Assembly (NCBI GenBank): GCA_965644295.1
Contig: CBFFRP010000258.1
Location: forward strand, 40,303 to 104,302
Direction: 5' to 3'
Source: Paraphysomonas bandaiensis
Lineage: Eukaryota; Chrysophyceae
DNA: 64,000 bases
Program-made: the position numbers and the translations under genes
The notes under the pieces: model-generated
Databases searched by the model: none
Told to the model about the DNA's origin: nothing
What the model saw: the letters and a program-made list of their open reading frames with translations, nothing else
Shown here: positions 1 through 10,496 of the stretch, piece after piece
Layout of the letters: every line of letters begins with the position of its first letter
Position numbering within the stretch: position 1 is the first letter of the stretch

Positions 1-190
1 GGGACACTTATAAGTAGTGCCACTTGTGGAAACGTCTCTTTGGGCCTTGACGAATAAACAGGCCTCCGGGAATGGGCCAACCTGAAAGGTATCAGGGTAT
101 TGGGCTGCCTGCTGAAGTCTAGCATCCGGGCTACTTCACCTTAAGGATAGAGAGCGAAATTGGTTGCACCTTGGTGCTTGCGGCGACACA
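1..190 (+). repeat. SINE-like dispersed repeat, copy 1 (truncated at window start)
   Basis: The stretch begins GGGACACTTATAAGT and carries the blocks CTTGACGAATAAACAGGC, CCGGGAATGGGCC, GGTATTGGGCTGCCTGCTGA and GCATCCGGG. It ends in GGTTGCACCTTGGTGCTTGC. The same block order occurs at 15185-15530 (plus) and 3317-3652 (minus). The terminal block also forms the tail of LINE-related copies near 41703 and 53637. This copy diverges after about position 190. I see no clear tRNA-type A and B boxes in the head. It may therefore be a non-tRNA SINE or a LINE 3' UTR subfamily. Confidence 0.6.
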
Positions 191-1046
191 CTTTAACCTA
201 ACTCGGGGTGTTACACCAGGTGCAGCTATGTGTATAAAATGAGTGTGTGAATATGACAACAAAGAAGCGAAATGTGAAGATGAATGTGCTTATTACTATG
301 CCTTACCAATGCCTGAGCACCCTCAAGCACCTGAAGACGCCTCCTCATACGTGTTAACAGCAAGGTTTGTAACATAATAATAACAGCACATAGAACATAA
401 ACAACTCATACAGAACCATTCACATTCCATGAACTATCTAGAAACACAGCAGAGAACACAGAACGATATTTTGCAGAAAATTCAGCAACATTTCACAATT
501 TTGTGAAGATATCCACCTTCTGGAAGATTCACGTAGAAGCCTATAGGAGGTGCCTTTAACCAACTCAACAGCCACAGACCAAATCAGTTTTATTTTTCAT
601 TATATTTAACGAATAATACAAATCTATTTTATAGTAATATAGCCAATTTTGATTTATAACAATTAGTGATGAATACAGTCGCATTATTACATGGTAACGG
701 ACTTAATGATGCTAGCCAAACTGTAATGTGATGACCGTATGAGATAGTGACTGTGTAATGTGTAAGATAGTATGTTCGCTACTTTATGGTTGAAGTGCAG
801 TTAATCAAACTAGTTAATGATTTTTATATTCACTGAGATATTATTTCTTATTTATAATGCTACTTGTGTTAATTTCTCACAAGACAAAAACTGGAGAGTT
901 TAACTCTAATGAATAGTTGAAGCTAACATAGCTTATTCTGCTTAATAATAGTGCAGCTTGATGATGCTTTGTTCCGTATGACAACAATTAAGAAGAAAAC
1001 CAAGACAAGGATACAAACTGCTCAAAGAATTCTTTCTACAATACTT
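191..1046. other. Intergenic, no gene seen
   Basis: This A+T-rich stretch shows no open frame of note and no repeat beyond the decayed end of the preceding element. It lies downstream of the minus-strand gene at 1174-2054, so its right part is probably that gene's 3' flank. Confidence 0.4.
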
Positions 1047-1124
1047 CTTGTTTAATAATAATAGTTTCGCCACTTGTTTAATAATAATAGTTTCGCCACT
1101 TGTTTAGTAATAATAGTTTCGCCA
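1047..1124. repeat. 26-bp tandem repeat, three copies
   Basis: Three head-to-tail copies of a 26-bp unit start at 1047, 1073 and 1099. Each contains TTTAATAATAATAGTTTCGC with one A-to-G change in the third copy, and a partial fourth start (CTTG) follows at 1125. The array lies about 50 bp beyond the stop codon of the minus-strand gene, so it is likely transcribed in its 3' UTR. Confidence 0.9.
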
Positions 1125-1173
1125 CTTGAAGTGCTTCTTTTTTGGCTTTAACGAAAATATTCACAATAACTTT

Positions 1174-2054
1174 TTAGTGTGCACCATTGTATTTTGACCT
1201 TACATGGCCATTTTCATACTTTAATCTAATATATTTGTCATACTCACACATACAATTCTGAACGTTGTGCAACGGCAGCGACATAGCGAGCTCTTCTCTA
1301 ATTTGTTGCTGTATATCTAATAGTTCCACATGTCCCTGGTCCTGACTAATAATACTTTTTAATTTCCTGTCGTGATATCTATTCAAACCACGCATACTTC
1401 CTGGCCCAAGGGGCGCCCATGTCAACCAATCTGTTGCTGATCGAAGTGGTTCTATAAACTTTAAGTCTGCAACTACTTGGCCAGCCATAAAGGAAGCGAA
1501 TCCCGTTTGCGTCTGTAAGTACTCCCAATATGACTGCAACGTCTCACCACTTCTAGGATTTCGTATTCTCTCGAAAAGAGGTGTAAAAACATGGTCGACA
1601 GAGTAGTCAATCTTCTCCATTGACAAACCGCCAGTGGAAACAGTGTATGCGCCTGTATAAACCTTCTTCCCTTGAGACTTCCGGGCCTTAAGAATACTTC
1701 GTGTTTTTTCAGCATCCCACTGATGAGGAAACCCGATATCGTCCAAAGTATCTGGCCAGTTGAAATGCCTTGCAACGCATACAGCGAAAGCAATGTTAGG
1801 ACTATCCGAGTAAGGTTCCAACCAACTTCTAAATATCCAGCGGGTAACTCGGTCATCTTCCCGGTTCACCTGTAATAAGGTCATCACTTACATTACCTGA
1901 AGAAAACAAAACATACATTGCAGAACTTGTAACTCATCAGTATCCTATCCTGTGTCCAAGGTTTGGGCAACCCCGCCTCCTTCTTGGCTCGAATAGACTC
2001 TCTTTCCTTGATCCAATGGAATAACTCCCTCTGTTGAGGGCTCAGTGATTTCAT
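1174..2054 (-). CDS. Thymine-hypermodification enzyme homologue (aGPT-PPlase2 / amino acid:DNA transferase family)
   Basis: The gene has two exons, 1917-2054 and 1174-1869, separated by a 47-bp GT-AG intron, giving 277 residues. The N-terminal exon carries ERESIRAKK, PWT and SYKFCN, and the second exon continues with VNREDDRVTRWI. The joined region matches the hallmark block I know from the alpha-glutamyl/putrescinyl-thymine pyrophosphorylase clade 2 family. Further family-like blocks are FNWPDTLDDIGFP, KVYTGAYTVSTGG and DYSVDHVFTPL. Phage members add amino-acid or polyamine groups to activated hydroxymethyl-uracil in DNA. Eukaryotic homologues exist but, to my knowledge, have no demonstrated substrate. 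The start ATG at 2054 follows a TATAAATA-like box. The protein covers the whole domain with no visible lesion. The family call rests on motif memory, not a search, and the function in this organism is unknown. Confidence 0.75.
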
Positions 2055-2170
2055 CGTTGAAGTTTCTGTGCTATTTATAGATAGTTCACATTTGTGAACT
2101 TTATTTTCGGCTCTTGCGTTACTCAGTAACCAGCAGAGCAGGATATGCAGAGTGTATAGGTATCTACGTA

Positions 2171-2184
2171 GTAGGAATTCCTAT
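2171..2184. promoter_or_regulatory. TAGGAATTCCTA palindrome between divergent genes
   Basis: GTAGGAATTCCTAT lies between the minus gene starting at 2054 and the plus gene starting near 2465. The same palindrome occurs upstream of XPR1/NHP2, TCP11 and LRRC34. Its repeated position suggests a core-promoter or activator site, which is inference. Confidence 0.5.
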
Positions 2185-2464
2185 GTATACATGTAGGTAT
2201 ACAGTGTATATGGGTAGGATAAATGCGAAAATTAAAAAAATATTGTAGAATTTTTTGCTGCCGAGGTGAGGTTCGTACAACGATAGCAGCAATTATAGTT
2301 GCCACTGTTGTGGTATCTACAAAGTGTCGTCTTTTCAAACTTCTGGATCCTTGCGTTGGGTGTCATATTTTCAACTCCTACTTGCTGGCATCACTTCGCC
2401 GGGACTGTCATGGGTACTGTATTTGAGGGTTTGGAGGTATATTTGTGAATGATACTAGTATCCC

Positions 2465-2975
2465 ATGTATGCAGGTCGGAATGATACGTTATTCAACCCC
2501 GCTGAGCTACTATATCTAGAGGTGTCTTTCGTTAAAAGCGTTGTTGAGTCTTCATGTATCGTGGAGATCCCTGTGAGCGATACTGTGGAATCTCTAAAGG
2601 AAAGAGTATTAGAAGAATTTGACATAGGCATATTGGCAGATAACTACGCTTTATATTCGAATGGTAGTCATTGAGCGTGACTGTGCTATTTTTTAACGTC
2701 ATTTCGTAGGAAAGCAGTTGGACGAGTCATTGTATGTTTCGGACTGCGGCCTCGTCGACTGGGATACTATCCATTTAAAAGAAAAGAACAGCAATTCGAG
2801 AATGCGGTCCATAGCTAATTCTCAAGATGTGATTGACTTTGGCTATGAAGATTCCACAGTTGATGACTTTGGCTATAGACATATTTTTCGTAATGTATTA
2901 AACCTTTTGTGCTGTGTTAGGGATGATGCTGGCGACGATATTGGCGCTTGTTACCTAGAAAATAGTCGTGAGTAG
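2465..2975 (+). CDS. Small protein with a ubiquitin-like domain
   Basis: Two exons, 2465-2663 and 2710-2975, flank a 46-bp GT-AG intron and read through in frame. The segment from EIPVSDTVESLKERVLEEF through YALYSNGKQLDESLYVSDCG to DTIHLKEKN has the strand-helix-strand pattern of a ubiquitin-like fold, including the typical K-x-L-D-E and following hydrophobic turn. No C-terminal Gly-Gly is seen, so it is more likely a ubiquitin-like domain protein than a conjugated modifier. The C-terminal third is acidic and unrecognised. The start is uncertain: the ATG at 2465 is the first in frame, but an upstream exon with an acceptor at 2474 is possible. A further 3' exon after 2957 cannot be excluded. 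It is divergent from the base-modification homologue, with about 410 bp between the two starts. Confidence 0.5.
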
Positions 2976-3316
2976 TATTTTTTGTATAATTTTTGAAGTC
3001 CCAAGCATTGTTGTTAAGATTACTACATTACGTAATCTTACAGCTTTCTTGTACATTAACGTCGTCTTTTAAGACTTGTGTCTTCTATGTGCATATCTTC
3101 CTACTTTGGGAAGATTGTGACTGGCAGCGGCGGAAAAATTGCATATCTTCTAGTCTATACAATCATACTCCGATGTATGTTAATATTATTGAAAGTGCTC
3201 TCTTCTTCGAACCTATCAGAATTTGACATAATTAGGTGGTAAAGAATTATATAACAGAACATAGCATTGTACAATGTGCACTAGATATTAGATGTTTGAA
3301 TTATACAATTATGATC

Positions 3317-3652
3317 AGTAGTGAATGTCTTATTATTAGCAACAGGCGTTTAAAAGTCAAAACTAATTTAGCATTGCAATTTAACTAACAAGTGCTTAAC
3401 TCTGATATCCTACTATTTAGCGCTACGAAAGCTGCTTGTGCGTCACCGCAAGCACCAAGGTGCAAACACTTTTGCTCTATCACTCAAACGCAGTGAGCAA
3501 GCAGAACGTTAATTTACCTGACTTCACGATTTTTGAGTCATTAAGGTGAACGGTGAACAGCCCAGATGCCCTTTAGGTGGGCCCATTCCCGGATGCATGT
3601 TTATTCGTCAGGGTCCAAAGACGTTTACACAGTGACACTTATTAGTATATCA
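3317..3652 (-). repeat. SINE-like dispersed repeat, copy 2
   Basis: Read on the minus strand, this copy shows the same ordered blocks as copies at 1-190 and 15185-15530: an AATAAGTG head, the TGACGAATAAAC block, GCATCCGGGAATGGGCCC, then GCACCTTGGTGCTTGCGG. It extends through GCTTTCGTAGCGCTAAATAG to a 3' end GCTAATAATAAGACATTCAC. It is the most complete copy and defines both ends. The rest of 3227-4095 holds nothing else I can name. Confidence 0.65.
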
Positions 3653-4095
3653 ATATTTTGTTGTAGATGGATATATCGTCCCGCGGCCAAGTTTAGATTG
3701 TAGCTTACCCCCGTGATATGCAGAGCCAAAATTAGTAAAATTGAAAGTTAACTAATGATAGTGGGCTGATGTCTGCAGTATTTACTTTCTACCGGGCTAA
3801 TATAAGGCTATGATGGCGATATGAAGGTGCACACACAGGACGACCTGTGTATGTTCTATTGAATAAACAAGATGGGATAAGTGTATATTTGATAACTAAT
3901 TAAACGGGTATCATTGTCAACTCTGCGCCATCAAAAACATTCTTCAATACAAGTACATTTTAATTTATCAGTTGATATCCTGCACCTCTAACAATATGCA
4001 CAACACATTATATTGACAGTATATCTTTGTAATTTAAAGCCATATATCTTGATATGGGTGGGCCCAGGCAATCTCAGAAATATAGCCTCTCGTTT

Positions 4096-6446
4096 CTACA
4101 CGACTACCGAAAAAGCAATAACAAATACACTTCCAATTGCAGCTGACCCAATAACAAAGTGATAAATGGCAATCTTAAGGTCAGTATTCGAGTCATTGGA
4201 CGCAGAATTTTTCTCAAAATGTAGTGCCACAGTGTGCCCATCCGTTCCAGCGCTTACATGCTCCTTGTCTAGTCTGATTATTCCCCAAATACAGCGTCTG
4301 CAAAGCTCAAACATTGCTAGAAATGGCCCCAATTGGTCACTTAGGGAGTACGAAAAAGGGCTCCCAGAGGATCCCTGGTACATTACAGGTAAGAGAAAAT
4401 TACAGTGACTAAGTATATTCATCAAATACCTGTGGAATCAACGATAGCGTCCAGAGGCCACGCAACAGTAGATCCAGCACCATTGCAACGTAATAGAACC
4501 CCTTGTTTTTCTTGTACATCAAATGACGTCGAAGGAAAACCTTGTTATCCAACGACCTCCAATCACCGCTAACCAGTGATTTCCAGGATGGGAGCACCTG
4601 GAATAAGCTCCAATCATTAAAAACATCCCAGTATGTTGAGTACAGCGTGGATGTGACGAGAAGAATTATGAACACAATCCTATATATAGAATGAGAAAGA
4701 CTAGATGTCTGCTGACTGAGAGGGTGTGACAACCCCATGATCACTACAATCATACTGAGAGTATACTTAACCGCATTGTAGGAGTGAGGCCACACTAGAA
4801 TGCCCCATCCAGATGAAGGAGGGGAATCGTGTACCTTACGTAGACACTGCGCAAAACGAAACCACAGAGGGAGCAGTGCAAGAAGACCAGTCAACACAAA
4901 CATGTAATTGTCATTACAAGTGCCAAAATTATGCAGTGAACTTGAGTGATCGCGATAGGCACCTGACAAGAGGTAGCATACGGCATAGGCGCAGTTACTG
5001 TACACCTTAATACAAGAAGTCATGACATCGGCAGTGAAAATCTCCCTCAAGGTTACGGGGCTGAAAGGTGAAGTTACAATGCGGAATATAACAGAAGGTG
5101 AGTAAAGTCGATGGGACGCTGAATCCCGCTGTCGAGCAGCTTGAAGTACACCATGAACAAGATAAAACAGGGCAATGAACATGATAAAGTAGTGGGGTTC
5201 CATATCCAAGTGTAGGACATGTCGACGAGCCTTATAGTATAATATTAGGTCTGCTAAGTAGACCATGCTGATGACAGACTGTTTGGAAAAAAGTTCGTGC
5301 GAACTGGGGGAATGGTCGGCACTGAGGTCTAAGAGCACCAAATAGTTGACATTACAACGTTCCCACACACTCACACTGATTGCCCACAGCCAGTCATATA
5401 CAATTAGATTGCCGATGAAAGAGTAGACATACAACGCCGGATCATTCCAAAGAATGTAGCCATTCTCAGGCTCAACGATGGCCTCCCATAGAAACCACAC
5501 TACAAGAAGAAGCACGACGCCAATCTGGCAACCCAGATACCAAGAGTCAGTTTCATTGTGGCCACCTTTCGTCATTTTCAGTTTCCCTTTCGCCTCAACA
5601 AGGTCACCATCGCAGCAAAATTCTGCACATAGCTCAATCGTCCGCTTTTTAACCCGGTTTAGGCGGTGGTCTTTCTTGGCTGTGCTTCCGAAAGAGGTCT
5701 GGTAGACTATAGTATCCATGAGTTCGGGGTAAAGAGGTGTCACATTCTTTGAGCAAAGTTTATCATGCTTCTTGAGAATTTTAATAGCAAGCATACAGTT
5801 AAAAAAAGCAAAAGACTCTAACTCGTCAAGCTTTTTGTATATGGCGACATACGCACGTAGAACTGACAGCTCGCGATCTTTCTTCTGTTTGCGAACAGAC
5901 TTTGCAAGGCCGACATTTACCTCCATTGATGGAACAACACCTTGTTCATTCGCCTTTTCCAGAGATGTAGTTAACTGCTCTTCTGCTTTATGAAGCGTGT
6001 GTGTAAAAAACTCAGCTACCCTTTCTATTTCCTTCAGGAACATTTCCACGAACACAGTCTCATTCCAGTCCTTTTTCTTCCCTTTCAATGGACCAGTGCT
6101 GGGCAATTCAATCTCGTGTGATTTGCGCTCCTCAATATCACTAAACTCCGACTTTTGATGATCGTCAGGTATCGCTGTAGCTTCAACTTCCTGATTCACG
6201 CTATTGCCAGTACACAGTCCATACCTTTGGAGAAACCGCTCGTCCTGCGAACTCCAAAGACTTTGAAAGGCATGCCTACACAGATCATCAGAATATGCGT
6301 AACATTCTGTTGATAAGACAATACATTGTGGTATCTTTCACAGATGAGTCTCTTTGAATATAATTCTTCAGTGTATCGTATTCGAGATAATGCACAGACC
6401 ATTTCCGGATGATATGTTCCTTGAAATTCTTCTCCAACCGAACCAT
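4096..6446 (-). CDS. XPR1: XPR1/SYG1-type phosphate transporter (SPX-EXS)
   Basis: Four exons (6342-6446, 6225-6275, 4430-6190, 4096-4374) join in one frame to give 731 residues, normal for XPR1/PHO1 proteins. The N-terminus (KNFKEHIIRKW, YLEYDTLKNYI) is the first helix pair of an SPX domain. Charged SPX helices follow to about residue 260. Then come several membrane segments and an EXS domain with LWFRFAQCLRK, YNAVKYTLSM and YWDVFNDWSLFQ. The last exon adds the RRCIWGIIRLDKEH block that normally closes EXS. Known members export inorganic phosphate and sense inositol pyrophosphates through SPX. Intron 2 is only 34 bp, the shortest in the window. It must be removed for the frame to hold, but it could be a modelling error. 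An in-frame ATG at 6491 would add 15 residues. The gene is divergent from NHP2. Confidence 0.88.
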
Positions 6447-6720
6447 TGCAATTGATGGAAGCGGACCACAGAATGGAACGATATCAAACAACGATGTCTA
6501 CGACAATGGGCTAGAAATAACACATACGCATTACCAAGTAAATCTGGTACAACTGTGGCGTGAACAACAAGGTCAAGCAAGAGAAATTATGAATATTATG
6601 ACAAGTGAGAAAACAACTTTCAGGAAGAAATTTTTTTAGCTTCTTACGTAAATACGATACGGTATACACAGAGTACTCAGAGTACAATAACATTCCTACC
6701 GTAGTAAACCAGTTGTGTAC

Positions 6721-6732
6721 TAGGAATTCCTA
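6721..6732. promoter_or_regulatory. TAGGAATTCCTA palindrome between XPR1 and NHP2
   Basis: A perfect 12-bp palindrome lies in the roughly 550-bp region between the divergent XPR1 and NHP2 starts. It is followed by ACATGTACAGCAGTATACAC (6784-6803), a motif related to the GTATACAGCAGTATACAG cluster near 49816. Confidence 0.5.
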
Positions 6733-7000
6733 CTGTACTACGTCGTCACTCATCAACATATTTTTTTTGAATAGGAATACAGCACATGTACAGCAGTATA
6801 CACATGTAGTATCACAATCTATCATACATTGTACATAGCTGCACGAGCAGCAGATATGGGAGTGATTGGCGGTCAGGGCAGCGGAATAAGGAGCACAGCA
6901 GACACAATCATCACGACACATCGACCAATTTCATTGCAATATTACATATTTCGGATTCCCGGGTTTTATATTTATTTGACCTCGCTATTAAGGCAAGATT

Positions 7001-7426
7001 ATGGCTGAAGAAAACGATACTGGATATGATGAGAAAGTGAAGTATGTTAATGTGATCTCGCAACCATTAGCATCCAAGAAAACAACGAAAAAAATCCACA
7101 AACTTGTAAAGAAGGCCGCAAGCGCGAAATTTGTGCGTCGTGGAGTCAAGGAAGTTGTGAAAGCTCTTCGCAAAGGAGAGAAGGGTTTCTGTGTTATTGC
7201 TGGGGATATTAGTCCTGTGGACGTAATAACTCATCTTCCGATTATGTGTGAGGACAGGGATGTGCCTTACCTGTATGTTCCAAGCAAGCACGATTTAGGT
7301 GCTGCTGCGTCCACCAAACGCCCTACTTCTTGTATTCTAATAAACCCAAAAGATTCTTTTGATGACATGGAACTTTACGGTAAAATAGTTGAGGAGGCGA
7401 GGTCTGTTGCTCCAATCAAGTATTAA
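7001..7426 (+). CDS. NHP2: H/ACA snoRNP protein NHP2 (L7Ae family)
   Basis: The single-exon ORF of 141 residues has the usual NHP2 length. A lysine-rich N-terminal segment (KKTTKKIHKLVKKA) leads into the L7Ae RNA-binding fold with RRGVKEVVKALRKGEKG, VIAGDISPVDVITHLP, CEDRDVPYLYVPSKHDLG and the closing AASTKRPTSCILI. NHP2 binds kink-turn-like RNA in H/ACA snoRNPs that guide pseudouridylation and ribosome maturation in the nucleolus. The related SNU13 and L7Ae proteins share the fold, but the N-terminal extension and the C-terminal pattern favour NHP2. The start ATG at 7001 follows a short T-rich leader. No lesion is seen. Confidence 0.93.
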   Translation: MAEENDTGYDEKVKYVNVISQPLASKKTTKKIHKLVKKAASAKFVRRGVKEVVKALRKGEKGFCVIAGDISPVDVITHLPIMCEDRDVPYLYVPSKHDLGAAASTKRPTSCILINPKDSFDDMELYGKIVEEARSVAPIKY

Positions 7427-7929
7427 GTACCCTTGAATGCATGAGTCTTCATGGGTATGTTAATGGAGTCAAGAACAAGTAGCTGTTTTATAATGGAGTA
7501 TATATACAAGTCTATGTAATAATAATGCCTTTATTTTACAATCAACTTTGTGGTCAAGTTTGTATTCTTTTATAGTCTTGACAAAATATGTATTGAATAA
7601 ACTATATTGCAATATCATTGGAGCAAACACGTGGCATTCAGAGAATATGTTAAATCGAATATAAATGTCAATGCTGAGTATGAGTCTGAGAAGTTGCAGT
7701 GATAAGACAATACGCAACATAGGATAAACATTTAGTCACAATGTACTTTCAAGAAGAGATATAGTTATTGATCTTATCATTACGCTATCACCGCTATCCG
7801 CTATCACCATACATTATCAAATCAGATCAACAAATATTGTAAAAGAAATACCTTCTATCTTAATTAAGACTGTGGCATTCATTAAAAAGTGAATTCATTC
7901 TATTACACAATTTAGGAAATTACACAACT

Positions 7930-8225
7930 TTTAGAGCAAGTCATCATTCTCTCCAAGTTGAATTCCACCCTTCCTCTTTCCTCTGTTGTAGAAGATCAGA
8001 ATCATGTCAAAACTGGGACTTCGAAACAATACTTTAAGAATTTAACTGGAGAGATCTAATGCCACATCTATTGCTGAAGGTAACTTGGAGCAGTAGCTCC
8101 CAGTCCGGGTTTAAGCCACGTCATGATATCAGGATTGTGTGCGTCGCATATCATACACACAGCGTTCGATTTAGTTGCAATAGCAGGGATTAAGGACGTT
8201 GCACAAAATATGATGATGCCAGATA
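7930..8225 (+). repeat. Dispersed repeat pair, copy A
   Basis: This segment shares ordered blocks with 20560-20880: CAAGTTGAATTCCA versus CAAGTTATATTCCA, GGGACTTCGAAACAA versus AGGACTTCGAAACAA, GGTTTAAGCCA versus GGTTTGAGCCA, and TCGCATATCATACACACA versus TCTCGTATCATACACACA. Both copies have the same orientation and comparable spacing. It looks like an old SINE-like or MITE family. No terminal inverted repeats were found. Confidence 0.5.
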
Positions 8226-9849
8226 GTTTAGATAGATAAATAAATAGATAGAAAATTATAGAGAATTAGAAGTAGGATAGATATATAGATGGAAAGTTAA
8301 TTGATATAAAAAGTATAGATAGTATAATAGTGATAAGTATAGATTGAAAATATTTGAAATTCTTTGAAATATTTGGCATCCATTTGCTCCATAACTGTCA
8401 AATAGAAACTCAGTATTCTTGATGACATTAAAGCACAGGGAAGTAGAGTTAGAATAGAGAATAATATAGACATGAACACTGAATTGAGCGCAGCTCCTCT
8501 TAAGTCCTAATATCGAGTGCCGAAATCATTTCAAACAAAACTCCAAGGCAACTATGCAAATCACATTGACTAGTCATATAAGAAAAGAAGTATTGTGATA
8601 ACACAGAGTGAACTCCATTGAATATTTCATCTGACAAACAATATTGTTTGGCATATACACTACTCATATTTGTTCAAGAAATTCCAACTAATTGAATGTA
8701 TAATCTTCAGGCAGTGACAACAGACAAAAAGAAGTTTCACTCCTGCTGATAGAACACTGAAGGCTTTCCGTAGCACTTAATAAGCTGAACCATCCTTGCA
8801 AGTCACAACCCACGTAGTGCCATAGAATTGATAGTAAAACTGACTCATTGCGGATCATATCGATATATCTGAATAGAACTCTTGAAGAACAACAGAAAAT
8901 TCCAAAGTCTCAAACTCAAAGATCCATCAAAATCATTTTGGATATTTCAACTCCATACAACTTGCAGATAATACAAAATGACGATTAAATACTCCATCTA
9001 GTACAAAAAGTTATATCTCATCAAACTTTCTTTGCAAACCATAGTATTTCTCATTGTCCTCTTTGAGATTGACACAGGCTCAATACATACTCTATAGCCT
9101 TTGTGGACTGGAAAATCTTTTGAACACATACATGGAAAAAAGAAACTTGGAAATTATATAATACATCAAGTTAACTGCAGAGCTTTCCATATTGGACTTT
9201 GAATCACTGATTCTCACTTAGTCACTCAGAACCGTATAATAACAAGATTGATACATTGACCGAATCAATATTCTAATATATAAAGGTAATAGAAAAAAAT
9301 AGATACCGTATATGCTATACATAGAGAACATTGATACTAAGATACACATTGTGAACACAGTGAACTGTGTGACACCTTCACCTAGTTTGACTTGCAACTC
9401 TATACAACACATTTTTGACTTCAAGAAAACATCATTCAATGACGACATATGTTCTAATTGACTCTGGTGTAGACACTCATCGCAACAAGTAACAAACAAC
9501 CAAACTTCCGAAGTAAGACGAAATGAATTGGTACAATGATGACAATTGATCTCAATATTCCTCATAGTACCGTATAGAGAACTTAAGCACCATTGACAAC
9601 AAGGAAATTGATGAAAATCACAATTCAACTCCAACACTGAAAACTAAAGATAAAACTGAAAAGAGTATGAGTATAAACCTGACATATGACTTGAAACATA
9701 AATAGTATTAATGACAATTTGCTCTTCTGAAGCTGCTGGCGTAGTGATACGACACCTTATTTGACGAAATAAGATCTCGTAGGACTACGTCAGCCGCTTC
9801 AGTCATAGGAGAAGACGAAGTTGTACCTCGATAATAAAACATTTCAGAC

Positions 9850-10063
9850 ACACAGCACGATGAACTTGCTTCATGTGCTTCTGGAGGCATTGGTGTTACT
9901 GTGTCAACTATTCCTCAGATCTCAGAACAAATTGTTGATCCAGCCTTACTGTAGTCGTGGATTGAGACAGCTATTCGAGATGGAATTCGAAATGCTACTC
10001 AGAGTGTTATGGAGGATACTAATGTTGTTCAACCCCGTCATGAGAGGAGAGTGACAATACAAT
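9850..10063 (+). pseudogene. Possible coding remnant, unrecognised
   Basis: One frame reads ELASCASGGIGVTVSTIPQI up to a stop near 9951. A frame offset from about 9960 reads ETAIRDGIRNATQSVMED and ends in VTIQ then a stop near 10063. The composition looks protein-like and the two halves fit each other across a short shift. I do not recognise the family. It may be a decayed gene or a gene with an intron I cannot place. Confidence 0.2.
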
Positions 10064-10287
10064 GAAAATCTCTACAAAGGGAATGTAAGGAAATTTGAGG
10101 GAATGTGATGAAGATCTGAATACCAACTTTGGTCACTGAAAGAATCAAGTGAGAGTTAGCGCACATATCTTCAGAGCAGTTCACATGATCACACTGTGCA
10201 TCCAGCCAGCAGAATCTATGAAGCACTTTCCTCAAACTACTGTGTTGTATTACAGACGTAGTAGGTAGTATGTCAGCTCTGATTCGT

Positions 10288-10301
10288 GTAGGAATTCCTA
10301 C
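10288..10301. promoter_or_regulatory. TAGGAATTCCTA palindrome upstream of TCP11 gene
   Basis: GTAGGAATTCCTAC, a perfect 14-bp palindrome, sits about 200 bp before the ATG at 10497. Spacing and form match the copies upstream of other host genes in the window. Confidence 0.5.
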
Positions 10302-10496
10302 AAGCGTATTCTTCTTGTCTTCGTCACATCTAGACATTACTATGCCAGGTACAGTATGTATATAGGAGCATACACAGTAAAGTCCAGATATATACAGCAG
10401 AACGTCCAAGAGGATATCATAGACTGTGTATATTCACCATAAGCATAGATCTAAGTGTACAGTTAAGTATATCATAAAATTTCACTATAATTCGCC

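Larger units (their letters stand above)
7427..10287. other. Gene-poor interval with decayed repeats
   Basis: The interval contains a dispersed repeat copy (7930-8225) and a degenerate GATA/GATT-rich simple stretch at about 8220-8340. Most of the rest is A+T-rich sequence without supportable exons. A possible coding remnant near 9850-10063 is listed separately. The 139-codon minus ORF at 9218-9637 is cysteine- and tyrosine-rich without domain character and is judged non-coding. Confidence 0.4.

Noticed and set aside
1047-1124. CRISPR-like array
   Set aside because: Three direct 26-bp units with no spacers in a eukaryotic 3' flank; a simple tandem repeat.
2993-3226. 77-codon ORF as a third exon of the ubiquitin-like gene
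   Set aside because: A GTGAGT donor and a TTACAG acceptor exist, but the phase does not match; the spliced product meets a stop after about nine codons.
9218-9637. 139-codon minus-strand ORF
   Set aside because: Cys/Tyr/Ile-rich composition without domain character, in an A+T-rich gene-free interval; no splice partners.
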